Source: Bacteroidota bacterium (GTDB lineage: Bacteria; Bacteroidota; Bacteroidia; Chitinophagales; Chitinophagaceae). Taken from it: 64,000 bases of DNA. Of this stretch, positions 32,831 through 42,217 are shown in pieces (position 1 is the stretch's first letter; each line of letters opens with the position of its first letter). The notes beneath the pieces are model-generated. The model saw only the letters and a program-made list of their open reading frames with translations. It did not search any database and was not told the origin of the DNA. The stretch is taken from NCBI GenBank assembly GCA_023386555.1, contig JAEWJK010000001.1, positions 186,001 to 250,000 of the forward strand, in the 5' to 3' direction. The position numbers and the translations under genes are program-made.

Positions 32831-34237
32831 ATGAAGTACTTTTTTTTCTGCTTACTGCTTGTTAGTTCTGTTGTCAATGCTCAAAATTCATTTTCAGGTG
32901 TATGGACGGGAAAAATCCAGGCATTTGATCTTACTGTTGTACTGAATATTTCAGAAAAAGATGGAAAATTATCTGCTACCATGGATAGTCCTGACCAGGG
33001 TGTGAAAGGTATTGCATGTGACCAGGTTTCGGTAAGTGGAAATACAGTAACAGTAAGTATAAGTGTAGCCGGAGCAAATTATATAGGCACATTATCAGAA
33101 GACAAAAAGACTCTTACAGGAAAATTTAACCAGGGTGGCGGTTCATTTGATCTCGTATTAGGTAAAGATGGTATACCTGCAGCCAAACCAAAACCACAAA
33201 CTCCTCAGCCTCCATTCAGTTATCATTCAGAAGATATTGAATATGATAATGCAGGTAAAACAGTTCACCTTGCAGCAACACTTACCTATCCAAAGACAGG
33301 TGGTAAGTTCCCTGTTGCAGTACTTATTTCAGGTAGTGGTCAACAAGATAGAGATGAAACGCTAATGGGTCATAAACCTTTTGCCGTTATTGCAGACCGA
33401 CTTACTAAACTTGGCTTCGCTGTTTTAAGAGTTGATGATAGAGGTACAGGAAAATCTACAGGTGAAGTTGAAAAAGCAAGCAGTGCAGATTTTGCGAAAG
33501 ATGTTATCACCAGTATCAATTATCTAAAAGGAAGAAAAGAGATCGATGCAAAAAGAATAGGCCTTATCGGTCACAGTGAAGGAGGTTTGATCGCTTCAAT
33601 TGTGGCTGCGGAAACTAATGACATCAACTTCATGATCTTACTTGCCGGTCCTGGAATTAAAGGTGCTGATCTTTTAGCAGAACAAGGAGAGCAAGTGATA
33701 TTACAAAGTGGTGTTTCAAAAGAAGCAGTGCAGAATTATTTGCCTTTATATAAAAAATTTATTCAGTTTTCTGCCGAAGGACTTGACAGTGCTACTTATG
33801 TTACCAAAGCAAGAGAAGCTTTTACCACATGGAAGGCAGCATCTGATCCTGCCCTTGTAAAAGAGGTGGGTTTTACAGACAGTGCATCTACCCAAGCTAT
33901 TTTTGAGAATCTGATTTCCAGTTTTACTGCACCATGGATGCAGTTCTTCTTAGCTTCAGATGCATCTGCTCTTTTAGAAAAAACATCGGCAAAAGTGCTT
34001 GCACTGAATGGTGAAAAAGATGTACAGGTGCTAGCAAATTCTAATATCGAAGGAATCAAAAGAGCATTGAAGAAAAGTAAATCACCTTCTTATGAAGTGA
34101 AAATTTTACCTGGTTTGAATCACCTCTTTCAAAAATGCACACTATGCACTGTTGCTGAATATGGAATGTTAGAAGAAACTTTTTCCGAAGCTGCATTAGT
34201 AGAAATGGCAAGTTGGCTGCAGAAAAATGTATTGTAG
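32831..34237 (+). CDS. Secreted alpha/beta hydrolase
   Basis: 468 residues. The signal peptide ends near residue 17 (LLVSSVVNAQ). An N-terminal beta-rich domain (GVWTGKIQAFDLTVVLNIS) is followed by an alpha/beta hydrolase domain with GSGQQDRDET near residue 168. The nucleophile elbow GHSEGGL is near residue 247, and the acid/histidine part ends in LPGLNHLFQ near residue 430. It resembles periplasmic dienelactone-hydrolase/peptidase-like esterases, and the substrate is unknown. The AcpH gene starts 2 bp after its stop. Confidence 0.85.
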   Translation: MKYFFFCLLLVSSVVNAQNSFSGVWTGKIQAFDLTVVLNISEKDGKLSATMDSPDQGVKGIACDQVSVSGNTVTVSISVAGANYIGTLSEDKKTLTGKFNQGGGSFDLVLGKDGIPAAKPKPQTPQPPFSYHSEDIEYDNAGKTVHLAATLTYPKTGGKFPVAVLISGSGQQDRDETLMGHKPFAVIADRLTKLGFAVLRVDDRGTGKSTGEVEKASSADFAKDVITSINYLKGRKEIDAKRIGLIGHSEGGLIASIVAAETNDINFMILLAGPGIKGADLLAEQGEQVILQSGVSKEAVQNYLPLYKKFIQFSAEGLDSATYVTKAREAFTTWKAASDPALVKEVGFTDSASTQAIFENLISSFTAPWMQFFLASDASALLEKTSAKVLALNGEKDVQVLANSNIEGIKRALKKSKSPSYEVKILPGLNHLFQKCTLCTVAEYGMLEETFSEAALVEMASWLQKNVL

Positions 34238-34239
34238 TA

Positions 34240-34833
34240 ATGAATTACCTGGCTCATGCATATTTGTCTTTCGGAAATGAGAATATTCTTCTGGGAAATA
34301 TGATGAGTGATTTTGTTAAGGGTAGAAAGAAATTTGATTATGATATTCAGGTTCAAAAAGGCATAACACTTCATCGGTCAATAGATAATTATACAGACAA
34401 TCACCCGTCAACAAAAAAAGCCAAAAAATACTTTAAACCTGCTGTGGGTTTATATGCAGGAGCATTTGTAGATGTTGTGTACGATCATTTTCTTGCGAAA
34501 GATGAAGCACATTGGCAGCAAACCTCACTTAGTGCATTTTCATCTGATGTGTATGATATTTTGGAACGGAATATCGATGTGCTGCCACAAAGGTTTCAAC
34601 AAATGTTGCCTTATATGAAAACCCAGGATTGGCTATACAACTACCAGTTTGAATGGGGCATCGAAAAAAGCTTTGAAGGCGTTACCAGGAGAGCCGTTTA
34701 TCTTAATAATTCTGTGACAGTCTATGAGGCTTTTATTGAGCATTATCCTGTGTTAAAGCAACTTTCACAAGGTTTCCTTGTGGATGTTAAAAATTTCGCC
34801 TTATCTGAATTTGAACAGTTAATGAAGGATTAG
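34240..34833 (+). CDS. acpH: Acyl-carrier-protein phosphodiesterase (AcpH family)
   Basis: 197 residues with the family start MNYLAHAYLSFGNENILLGN and the metal-binding SDFVKG, HRSIDNYTDNHP and DVVYDHFLAKDE segments of this HD-like group. AcpH removes the 4'-phosphopantetheine arm from holo-ACP. The ATG is taken over an upstream codon because the family begins at MNYLAHA. It is probably co-transcribed with the hydrolase. Confidence 0.85.
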   Translation: MNYLAHAYLSFGNENILLGNMMSDFVKGRKKFDYDIQVQKGITLHRSIDNYTDNHPSTKKAKKYFKPAVGLYAGAFVDVVYDHFLAKDEAHWQQTSLSAFSSDVYDILERNIDVLPQRFQQMLPYMKTQDWLYNYQFEWGIEKSFEGVTRRAVYLNNSVTVYEAFIEHYPVLKQLSQGFLVDVKNFALSEFEQLMKD

Positions 34834-34838
34834 CATTT

Positions 34839-34846
34839 TATATTTG
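34839..34846 (+). promoter_or_regulatory. -7 box of the DUF2911 gene
   Basis: TATATTTG, 14 bp before the ATG. Confidence 0.45.
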
Positions 34847-34860
34847 CTGAAATTCGCTAC

Positions 34861-35421
34861 ATGAAAAAATTTCTCATTCTAATAGCTGTTGTATTTGCTT
34901 CTACTATTGTAAATGCCCAGCAAAAAGTTACCGAGGTTGATAAATCTGCCCTTGATGTAACTTATTTTCCTGCCAATTACCCTATTCTAAAAATGAATGG
35001 CAAGGCAAAAGATCTTCCGGTTGCAAGAGTTTTATATAGTCGTCCTCTAAAAACAAACAGAAGCATCTTTGGTGGTATTGTGAAATATGGTGAATTGTGG
35101 AGATTGGGTGCAAATGAAGCTACCGAATTTGAAGTGTTTAAAAACGTGAAAGTGAGTGGCAAGATTGTACCTAAAGGAAGATATACTTTGTTCTGCATCC
35201 CTTACGAGAATAAATGGACGATCATCATTAACAAAGACAATTTTTCGTGGGGCAGTTTTACTTACAACCAAAAGAAAGACTTAATGAGAGTTGATATACC
35301 TGTACAAGCTTCAGAAGAAAATGCAGAAGCATTAACAATGTATTTTGAAGAAAAAGGAACAGGAGCAAACCTGGTAATGATGTGGGATAATGTAAAAGCA
35401 TCTCTGCCAATTACACTTTAA
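34861..35421 (+). CDS. DUF2911 exported protein
   Basis: 186 residues with a signal peptide through about residue 20 (VFASTIVNAQ). The DUF2911 core includes RVLYSRPLKTNRSIFGG, YGELWRLGANEATEFE, GRYTLFCIPYENKWTIIIN and ADNFSWG-like NKDNFSWGSF. Members are common in Bacteroidota and have no known activity. A strong terminator follows. Confidence 0.88.
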   Translation: MKKFLILIAVVFASTIVNAQQKVTEVDKSALDVTYFPANYPILKMNGKAKDLPVARVLYSRPLKTNRSIFGGIVKYGELWRLGANEATEFEVFKNVKVSGKIVPKGRYTLFCIPYENKWTIIINKDNFSWGSFTYNQKKDLMRVDIPVQASEENAEALTMYFEEKGTGANLVMMWDNVKASLPITL

Positions 35422-35443
35422 ATTTTCTATTTGAATATTATTG

Positions 35444-35470
35444 AACCGTTGATCTTTCAACGGTTTTTTT
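35444..35470 (+). terminator. Terminator of the DUF2911 gene
   Basis: AACCGTTGA pairs with TCAACGGTT (4-nt loop), followed by a T-run to 35470. The tail of repeat copy 9 overlaps the end of the T-run. Confidence 0.92.
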
Positions 35471-35532
35471 ATTTGACCAGCTTCAAGATCGTTGCTGATC
35501 TTTTGTTGTGTCACTCACTTCAGCGTTCTGAT
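35469..35532 (-). repeat. Dispersed GTGAC/GCGAC repeat, copy 9 (GTGAC type, TGAAG variant)
   Basis: Core at 35502-35522, minus orientation, is preceded by ATCAGAACGC and followed by GAAGCTGGTCAAATAAA. Most of it lies inside the 3' end of the small membrane-protein gene and encodes that protein's last residues, the only copy that is translated. Confidence 0.88.
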
Positions 35533-35773
35533 CTTTATTCACCTTTCCAAACAATTTTCTATAATTGATACTATAAATAATCGTCCATAAAACAGCTCCA
35601 ATTGTAACGGTAATGAAATACTCTCTGATGGACCTGTTTCGCTCTGCTGTTATGGGAAATACATAGAAAACAAAGAAGTTAATAAAGCCCCAATAGATCC
35701 AATTTATTAAAAAGCTGGCAATAATCTTTTTATAACCCTTTAAACTTTTATACCATTGATAGATGTCCTTCAT
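35483..35773 (-). CDS. Small membrane protein with a repeat-encoded C-terminus
   Basis: 96 residues from the ATG giving MKDIYQWYKSLKGYK. Two hydrophobic segments (IIASFLINWIYWGFINFFVFYVF and FITVTIGAVLWTIIYSI) suggest a two-helix inner-membrane protein, function unknown. The last ~17 residues (KDQNAEVSDTTKDQQRS) are encoded by repeat copy 9, so the original C-terminus has probably been replaced. The gene overlaps nothing, but lies 1 bp from the upstream DinB gene. Confidence 0.6.
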   Translation of the reverse strand: MKDIYQWYKSLKGYKKIIASFLINWIYWGFINFFVFYVFPITAERNRSIREYFITVTIGAVLWTIIYSINYRKLFGKVNKDQNAEVSDTTKDQQRS

Positions 35774-35774
35774 G

Positions 35775-36221
35775 CTACACAAGTTTCTTTAAAAGATTGA
35801 TCTGTCCCAGATGATAATGTATATGTTCAATTAGTCCGTGCAAATTTTTATAAGGCGTATTTGTTGTTACTTGCTCAAATAATCTTGCGTCATCAAAATT
35901 CAGAATGGCAGTATGTATCTTGTCTACATTCTCGAAATAAGTTTTCTGCAATTGCTGCCACTCAACTTCGTTTGCTATCTCAACTTGCAGGCTTTCTTCA
36001 TGTTCAAAATGTTTTGTAACACCAACCATCCTGTTGTATACTACCATATTATAAAAATCCATGTGAAACACCAATAAAGAAATTGAGTTGGTATGGCCTA
36101 TTTGTTTAATTGCATGCTCAAAACTTATCCCTTGCAAGCTATCTTTCACATTAGAATCAGTCCAGTTATTACCGTAGTTTACTTCATAAAAATGCTGGGC
36201 AATCACTTCAGTCAGTTTCAT
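35775..36221 (-). CDS. DinB-family protein
   Basis: A 148-residue four-helix-bundle protein with metal-ligand histidines in LLVFHMDFYNMVVYN (near residue 44) and LIEHIHYHLGQINLL near the C-terminus. DinB/YfiT proteins often act as metal-dependent thiol transferases, but the reaction here is unknown. The start codon follows the TIGR02757 stop by 1 bp, so the two are co-transcribed. An ATG six codons upstream would overlap that stop. Confidence 0.8.
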   Translation of the reverse strand: MKLTEVIAQHFYEVNYGNNWTDSNVKDSLQGISFEHAIKQIGHTNSISLLVFHMDFYNMVVYNRMVGVTKHFEHEESLQVEIANEVEWQQLQKTYFENVDKIHTAILNFDDARLFEQVTTNTPYKNLHGLIEHIHYHLGQINLLKKLV

Positions 36222-36222
36222 A

Positions 36223-36981
36223 TTATTGATATTTTTCAATTACACCTAATCCAAATAAAGCAAAATCATATTTCACAGGGTCATTTGCGTCTAAAGTTCT
36301 TAAGTAATCGGTTAATTCCAAAGCTGCATTCCAGTCATTTTGTTTTCGATGCAACAAATTAAATCGCTTTGCGACTCTTGCCACATGCAAATCAATTGGA
36401 ATAATGAGCTGAGAAGGTTTTATCTGCTTCCATAAACCAAAATCAACGTCACTGTTCTGCCTCACCATCCAACGTAAGAACATATTTAATCTTTTACAGG
36501 TAGAATTTCTTTCGGGTGTTGCAATATGCTTTCTTGTTCTTACAGGAACGTGTTCCAATGAAAAAAAATAATGATGAAAACCGATGAGCATTTCTTCAAT
36601 TGTGCTCCCCCATTTAGTAAAGGCTGTTTCTAATGTTTTATATTTAGAATAATGAAAGCGAAAGAATTCAATAAAGTATAGCAGGTCTGTATCATTAAAA
36701 GTCCTGTGTTTAAATCCTATCATTTTTTTTATCTCCTCATTGGAAGCATGGGTGATAAACTCGAAAGGTGCATTATCCATTCTTCGCATTAACTCCTTTG
36801 ATTTGTTAATGATAATTGTCCTATTACCCCAGGCAAAGATGGCTGCAAAAAATCCGGCGATTTCTATATCCTGCTTCCTTCTAAACATGTGTGGAATGCA
36901 AACAGGGTCATTTTCAATAAAAGAAAGCTGATCATATTGATCAACCTTCGTATTAAAAAATTCTATTAGTTTATTATTCAC
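36223..36981 (-). CDS. TIGR02757 family protein
   Basis: 252 residues, matching the uncharacterised TIGR02757 family of Bacteroidota and relatives. It shows DPVCIPHMFRRKQDIEIAGF and FAAIFAWGNRTIIINKSKEL at the N-terminus and RLNMFLRWMVRQNSDVDFGLW near residue 163. The all-helical pattern and LHVARVAKRFNLL segment recall a helix-hairpin-helix glycosylase-like fold, which is only a suggestion. Confidence 0.85.
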   Translation of the reverse strand: MNNKLIEFFNTKVDQYDQLSFIENDPVCIPHMFRRKQDIEIAGFFAAIFAWGNRTIIINKSKELMRRMDNAPFEFITHASNEEIKKMIGFKHRTFNDTDLLYFIEFFRFHYSKYKTLETAFTKWGSTIEEMLIGFHHYFFSLEHVPVRTRKHIATPERNSTCKRLNMFLRWMVRQNSDVDFGLWKQIKPSQLIIPIDLHVARVAKRFNLLHRKQNDWNAALELTDYLRTLDANDPVKYDFALFGLGVIEKYQ

Positions 36982-37006
36982 ACGACAAGATAAAAAAAGT
37001 AGGTAA

Positions 37007-37663
37007 CTACCTTCTAATTATCCTTCCACTTCCACTGATATGCGTTTGAACATTTAATGGATTACCTGCGTATTCAATTTTTCCGGATCCATCCACAACA
37101 GCCTTTAAATCATTTAAAGAAACAAGTGAAATGGAGCCACTTCCAGTAACTTTTACATCAGCATTATTGGCTAATGCATTTGTTCTAATATCACCCGATC
37201 CATTCACTCGGGCAATAAGATTGTTCAATTGAAAATTTCCAGTTGATATATTTCCGGAACCATTTACGAAAAGGTCCAAAATATTTTGAGTCTGAAAGTT
37301 GCCATTAATAGAACCTTTTCCCGAACCATTAATAGTCAATCCTTCGATAGCTGGCATTTCTATCTTAATATTAATGTTATTATTCTTAACTCTGTTTACC
37401 TGGTCATCAAACTCAAGATAAAGTGTTTGGTTGCTCACATAAGTTTCATACAGTGGAACGAGGTTTTCATATCCTTCTACTGCTACCAGTTGATTAGGTG
37501 CATAAATAATAGTTACATTTCTACTTCCATTCAACTGAACCTTGTTAAAATATGGAACTGTACGGGTTTCTGTAATGGTATTGCCGGAACCAGTAATAGA
37601 CTCTTTACTACAGGAAACAATAAGGGTTGCAAATGCAAAAAGGGTTATTATTAATTTTTTCAT
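37007..37663 (-). CDS. Head-GIN domain (DUF2807) lipoprotein
   Basis: 218 residues with a lipobox leader (MKKLIITLFAFATLIVSCSKES, Cys at residue 18). The body is a repetitive right-handed beta structure with the GSGN/GSGK/GSGD/GSG-I turn at regular intervals, including INGSGKGSING, VNGSGNISTG and VDGSGKIEYAG. Such GIN-type proteins are cell-surface or periplasmic, of unknown role. It stands alone on the minus strand. Confidence 0.88.
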   Translation of the reverse strand: MKKLIITLFAFATLIVSCSKESITGSGNTITETRTVPYFNKVQLNGSRNVTIIYAPNQLVAVEGYENLVPLYETYVSNQTLYLEFDDQVNRVKNNNINIKIEMPAIEGLTINGSGKGSINGNFQTQNILDLFVNGSGNISTGNFQLNNLIARVNGSGDIRTNALANNADVKVTGSGSISLVSLNDLKAVVDGSGKIEYAGNPLNVQTHISGSGRIIRR

Positions 37664-37746
37664 GCACTGAAAGTATTGCCGCTTTGGTGTTAGTGATTTT
37701 ATAAAAATCCATAAGCAGTTATATCTTTCGATGAACGGAAAAGAAA

Positions 37747-37769
37747 AAGGCTTCGTTGAACGAAGCCTT
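37747..37769 (-). terminator. Terminator of the cystathionine gamma-synthase gene
   Basis: AAGGCTTCG and CGAAGCCTT enclose TTGAA, followed on the minus strand by TTTTTCTTTT. It is 21 bp past the stop codon. Confidence 0.9.
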
Positions 37770-37789
37770 AATAATAACTATAGAGAAGT

Positions 37790-38929
37790 TTAACCAATTG
37801 CCTTTTTCAAATCTTCAATCAGATCATCAGCATCTTCAATTCCTACACTTAAACGAATCAATGAATCGCCAAGGCCATTCTTTATTCTTTCTTCTCTCGG
37901 AATAGAAGCATGAGTCATCGAAGCCGGATGATTGATCAGAGATTCCACTCCACCCAAACTTTCTGCCAAAGCAAATAGATGAGTAGACGACAACACCCTT
38001 TTGGCTTCATCAACGCTGTTATCTTTCAAAGTAAAGCTCATCATACCACCAAAAGCTCTCATTTGCTTTTTTGCAATTTCGTAGTTAGGATGATCTTCAA
38101 ATCCACACCAATACACTTTACCAACTTTCGGATGATTGCGAAGCCAGTGTGCTATTTTCTCTCCGTTCTCTGAATGCCGTTGCATTCTGATGTGTAATGT
38201 TTTTATTCCACGCAATACTAAAAAACAATCCATCGGACCAGGAACAGCACCACAGCTTTTTTGAATGAAATATAATTTCTCTCTCAGGTCAGCATCATTC
38301 ATCATTAAAGCACCCTGAATAACATCACTGTGACCGCCGAGGTATTTTGTAGCTGAATGCATTACGATATCTGCACCAAGATCAAGTGGATTTTGTAAAT
38401 ATGGCGTAGCAAAAGTATTATCAACACAAAGCAACACGTTGTGCTTTTTTGCTATGGCAGCAATGGCAGCAATGTCAACAATATTCATCAGTGGATTCGT
38501 TGGTGTTTCCGTCCAGATGAGTTTTGTATTACTGTTGATATACTGCGTGATGTTATTTGCATCACCCATGTTTATATAATGAAACTTGATTCCGAACTTC
38601 TCCCAAACCTTGCTGAACTGGCGATACGTTCCACCATACATATCGTTTGCAGCAATTACTTCATCACCTGGTTGCAATAATTTGATAACAGTATCAGTTG
38701 CTGCCACGCCACTGCTGAAAGCCAACCCAAATTTTCCATTTTCAATTTCTGCATAGGCTTTTTCCAAGGCAGTTCTTGTAGGATTCTGGCTTCTTGCATA
38801 CTCATATCCTTTATGTGTTGCAGGAGCTTCCTGAACATAAGTTGATGTTTGATAGATCGGTGTCATGATTGCACCTGTAGAAGGATCTGGTTCTACACCT
38901 GCATGAATGAATTTTGTTCCAAGTTTCAT
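37790..38929 (-). CDS. metB: Cystathionine gamma-synthase/lyase (trans-sulfuration PLP enzyme)
   Basis: 379 residues of the Cys/Met metabolism PLP family. The start TKFIHAGVEPDPSTGAIMTPI is typical of cystathionine gamma-synthase/lyase. The PLP lysine is in MHSATKYLGGHSDVIQGAL near residue 197, and the C-terminal ESLGGVESLINHPASMTHA motif is complete. It makes or breaks cystathionine between cysteine and methionine. Synthase and lyase cannot be told apart with certainty. It follows asnB by 39 bp and may share its transcript. Confidence 0.9.
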   Translation of the reverse strand: MKLGTKFIHAGVEPDPSTGAIMTPIYQTSTYVQEAPATHKGYEYARSQNPTRTALEKAYAEIENGKFGLAFSSGVAATDTVIKLLQPGDEVIAANDMYGGTYRQFSKVWEKFGIKFHYINMGDANNITQYINSNTKLIWTETPTNPLMNIVDIAAIAAIAKKHNVLLCVDNTFATPYLQNPLDLGADIVMHSATKYLGGHSDVIQGALMMNDADLREKLYFIQKSCGAVPGPMDCFLVLRGIKTLHIRMQRHSENGEKIAHWLRNHPKVGKVYWCGFEDHPNYEIAKKQMRAFGGMMSFTLKDNSVDEAKRVLSSTHLFALAESLGGVESLINHPASMTHASIPREERIKNGLGDSLIRLSVGIEDADDLIEDLKKAIG

Positions 38930-38968
38930 AGTAAAATAGCTATTAAAATGAACTGCAAAGATGATGAT

Positions 38969-40810
38969 TTAAAACAAGCTGGCAGCACTTAAATAACGCC
39001 AGTCAAAATTATCTGCATCATGTGCTGATTTTGGTTCTATTGGCTTATCCAATACTTTGGGATTAAGTATTTTTTCTTTTACTAAAGTTGATTTGGCAGC
39101 CTGAATTTTATCCTGCAGCTGTTTATCCTGCATCCATTGCTGCTGTGGTGGTTCAAAACCTACTTTATCTTTCCGCCACACAATCTCTTTTGGCAAAACC
39201 TTGTTCATACTTTGGCGTAACATGTATTTTGAATAACCATCATACATTTTAAATGAAGACGGCAGACTGAAAATAAATTCAACCAGTTCATGATTTAAAA
39301 ATGGAAGTCTTACTTCTATACCATGAGTCATTGCATTTCTGTCTGCATTTCGTAACAACTCTTCAAGATTTCCACCGAACATGTCTGCATATAAGATATC
39401 ATTCAGGTTTTGTATGATGGGTTTATATATGCTATGACGATTCAAATGTTCTTCAACAAAATCTTTATTGAGGTCTGTATGAAATTTCTGTTTTTTATAT
39501 GCTCTCCTTTCAAGTTGTACAGCAGCCCATGATGGAAATTTAGCCGCCAGTATATTTTTGAATTCGAATAGGTAACCAAAACCTTCAGTTTCCTTTTTAA
39601 ACTGTTGTTTCTGTTTGTTAGCATACAATTCCTGTAAAAACCACTGAACGTATTTAGAATATCCTGCAAGCACTTCATCAGCTCCTTGTCCGTCTAAAAC
39701 CACTTTTACACCATGTTGCTTTGCCAGCTCATACACTTTATATTGAGCATATACACTGGAAGATGATACAGGCTCATCATGCTGGGCAAGGAATTTCTCC
39801 AAATCGTTTACAATATCATCCTGTGAAAGCGATATTGTAAAGTGCTGCAGATTGAATTGTTTTGCTACAAGTTTTGCATAAGCAGTTTCATCTTTTTCAA
39901 ATCCGGGAAATGAAGCAGTAAAAGCTTTATGTGTACCGGTATTTTGAAGCTGGTGTATTACAGCAACAACTGATGAGCTATCTAATCCACCACTGAGACT
40001 TGTTCCAATTTCAACATCACTTCTCAATCTTCTTTCTACTGAAGTAAAGAATAGATTTTTGAATTGCTCGACAGCATCTTCTGCAGATATAGTGATCTTG
40101 TTTGATTTATCCAGATCATAATAAGGCTCGATATCAAGAATGACACTGTCACTATAAGGCGAGAATTTTAAATAATGTCTTGCAGGGAGTTTTTGAATAT
40201 CTCTATGGAATGTTTGATAAGAATCTGCATTATAACTTATACCTGTTGTAAGATATTGCAATAGAACATTACCATTGTACTCGTTCTTTTTAAACCCCTG
40301 GGTGTAAAAGGATTTTAACTCTGAAGCGAACCATAATGTTTTTTCTGCCTGATCTAAGTGAAAGTAAAATGGCTTTTCACCAAAACGATCTCTTGCAGCA
40401 AACAAAGATCTTTCTTTATTATCCCATATTGCAAATGCAAACATGCCATCAAAATGTTGCAGGCAATTGTCTTTCCAATAATCATAAGCTGCAAGAATCA
40501 CTTCAGTATCGGATTGGGATTTGAAAATATAACCGTGAGAAGCAAGTTGATCTCTTAGCTCTTTATAATTATATATCTCTCCGTTATGAACAATGGTGTA
40601 TCGATCTAAATAATGCATTGGCTGAGAGGCAGCTTCAGAAAGATCGATTATGGCTAGACGATTATGGCCAAGTATTGCAGAACCATCTTTCATTTGCCAG
40701 ACGGAAGTTCCATCAGGACCACGATGAGTTAAACAAGCATTCATTTGTTCCACATCCTGCCTGCTAAACTTATTCTGAGAAGCTGAGATAATTCCTGCAA
40801 TGCCACACAT
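38969..40810 (-). CDS. asnB: Asparagine synthase (glutamine-hydrolysing)
   Basis: 613 residues starting at MCGIAG, which places the catalytic N-terminal cysteine of the class II glutaminase at position 2, so the upstream ATG (12 codons earlier) is rejected. The N-terminal Ntn domain (LTHRGPDGTSVWQ) is followed by a synthetase domain with the PP-loop SLSGGLDSSS near residue 266. It converts aspartate and glutamine to asparagine, although related enzymes act in glycan amidation. Repeat copy 10 lies upstream. Confidence 0.88.
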   Translation of the reverse strand: MCGIAGIISASQNKFSRQDVEQMNACLTHRGPDGTSVWQMKDGSAILGHNRLAIIDLSEAASQPMHYLDRYTIVHNGEIYNYKELRDQLASHGYIFKSQSDTEVILAAYDYWKDNCLQHFDGMFAFAIWDNKERSLFAARDRFGEKPFYFHLDQAEKTLWFASELKSFYTQGFKKNEYNGNVLLQYLTTGISYNADSYQTFHRDIQKLPARHYLKFSPYSDSVILDIEPYYDLDKSNKITISAEDAVEQFKNLFFTSVERRLRSDVEIGTSLSGGLDSSSVVAVIHQLQNTGTHKAFTASFPGFEKDETAYAKLVAKQFNLQHFTISLSQDDIVNDLEKFLAQHDEPVSSSSVYAQYKVYELAKQHGVKVVLDGQGADEVLAGYSKYVQWFLQELYANKQKQQFKKETEGFGYLFEFKNILAAKFPSWAAVQLERRAYKKQKFHTDLNKDFVEEHLNRHSIYKPIIQNLNDILYADMFGGNLEELLRNADRNAMTHGIEVRLPFLNHELVEFIFSLPSSFKMYDGYSKYMLRQSMNKVLPKEIVWRKDKVGFEPPQQQWMQDKQLQDKIQAAKSTLVKEKILNPKVLDKPIEPKSAHDADNFDWRYLSAASLF

Positions 40811-40872
40811 AGGTGTAAATATCAAATTAGAAATAGCAAATTCCAAATTGAATGCAATACTGCTGCATGGAA

Positions 40873-40932
40873 ATCAGAACGTACAAGAGAGTGACACAAC
40901 GAAAGCTTAATAGCAGCACTGGCCTCTGCTAC
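40873..40932 (+). repeat. Dispersed GTGAC/GCGAC repeat, copy 10 (GTGAC type)
   Basis: Core at 40883-40903 is preceded by ATCAGAACGT and followed by CTTAATAGCAGCACTGGCCT; the tail overlaps the desaturase stop codon. It carries A at core position 6 as in the GCGAC type, but the dyad is GTGACAC. The orientation is opposite to both flanking genes. Confidence 0.88.
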
Positions 40933-42029
40933 ATCGTTTCTTCAAAAATATTCTCGTGAAACGCATTGTTCTTTAGTAACAGGTAATGATTTTTCAGCGA
41001 AGTTACCAACGGAAATTGCCTGTATGGAAGATCATTTTTCTCTGCAAATTTTTGAATTATCTGTGTAATTTCAGGATAATACACATGATTCACCGAAGGA
41101 AAAAGATGATGGGCAATATGGTAATTAAAACAACCCATAAAAAACCTGGTGAAGAAATTATCTTCTTTTACATCGTTGGTACAGGTTAACTGGTGTACAT
41201 ACCAGGGCGTTGCCATTTTACCATCTTCATCAGGCACCGGAAATTCACTTTCAGTACTTGCATGTGGCGATAATAGTACCATTAGTGAAATTATACTGGC
41301 TGTAAATACCATTACCAGGAAAGCGCTAATGGCTTGTGCCCAGCTGATGTTAAGCATGTACTTCGGTAGTATTACAGTATAGCCAATGAATATGGTTTTA
41401 AAAATGAAAAGCTTGATATATTCTATCGTTGGAATGTTGACTGCTTTCCACACGATCTGCTTTCTATTGAAGAAATCTTTAAAATCTCTAATCAAAAGCC
41501 AGTTTAGCAAATACAATGGATAAATCAATGGCAAATAAATATGCTGGTATTTGTGCATGGAAGAAAATGGTCCGTGAGGAAATACTCTTGCAATAGGACT
41601 TTGTTCAAAATCTGTATCCCAACCCATTACATTCGGATAATTATGATGGAAACGGGTGTGACGAATTTTCCAGATATAACTATTGGCACCCATCAGATCA
41701 AAAAAATGAACATACCAATTATTCAATCTTTTGTTTCGGAACAAAGTTCCATGAACTGCTTCATGAATCAGGTTGAGGAAATTTAGCACCAGCATCAAAC
41801 CCAATAAAAAATAACAGCCATATAAAACTGCCGGGTTTTCGCCAAACTCCATAGCAGCAATGTATGTCAGTAAGTACATCAATGGAAACAAAATCGCCTT
41901 CAGTGTAATCTGTAATTGTTTATGCGGAGCAAGGCTTCTAACGGTTTCGTGAACTTCTTTCTTTAGCTCCTGGAACAATTGTTCACCCTGATTTTTTGCA
42001 AATACCGGTTTTATGATCGTATCCTTCAT
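40929..42029 (-). CDS. Membrane fatty acid desaturase
   Basis: 366 residues with several membrane segments and three histidine boxes that bind the di-iron centre: HEAVHGT near residue 89, HTRFHHNYPN near residue 124 and HIAHHLFPS near residue 305. It introduces a double bond into lipid acyl chains, probably in a membrane-fluidity response. The regiospecificity is not readable. Repeat copy 10 overlaps its stop codon. Confidence 0.88.
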   Translation of the reverse strand: MKDTIIKPVFAKNQGEQLFQELKKEVHETVRSLAPHKQLQITLKAILFPLMYLLTYIAAMEFGENPAVLYGCYFLLGLMLVLNFLNLIHEAVHGTLFRNKRLNNWYVHFFDLMGANSYIWKIRHTRFHHNYPNVMGWDTDFEQSPIARVFPHGPFSSMHKYQHIYLPLIYPLYLLNWLLIRDFKDFFNRKQIVWKAVNIPTIEYIKLFIFKTIFIGYTVILPKYMLNISWAQAISAFLVMVFTASIISLMVLLSPHASTESEFPVPDEDGKMATPWYVHQLTCTNDVKEDNFFTRFFMGCFNYHIAHHLFPSVNHVYYPEITQIIQKFAEKNDLPYRQFPLVTSLKNHYLLLKNNAFHENIFEETM

Positions 42030-42217
42030 GCTTTTACTTAATCAAATGCAACTAAATAGGAAATTGAATCTGTTACTATCAGAAACAAAATGCCTGCCAT
42101 AACGAAAAAAAGGCATGATGAAAGTTTTGGTTTCCAAAATATTAGAAGCAGCAGGAAGCAATTGAACGTGGGTTGTTGCATCATTTTAGTCTATTTTCGG
42201 CCTCTAAAAAAAGAACG

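Noticed and set aside
38930..38968. S-adenosylmethionine riboswitch ahead of the cystathionine gamma-synthase gene
   Set aside because: Only 39 bp separate it from asnB, too little for the aptamer.
40811..40846. Longer AsnB start 12 codons upstream
   Set aside because: The catalytic cysteine must follow the initiator methionine (MCGIAG), so the start is at 40810.
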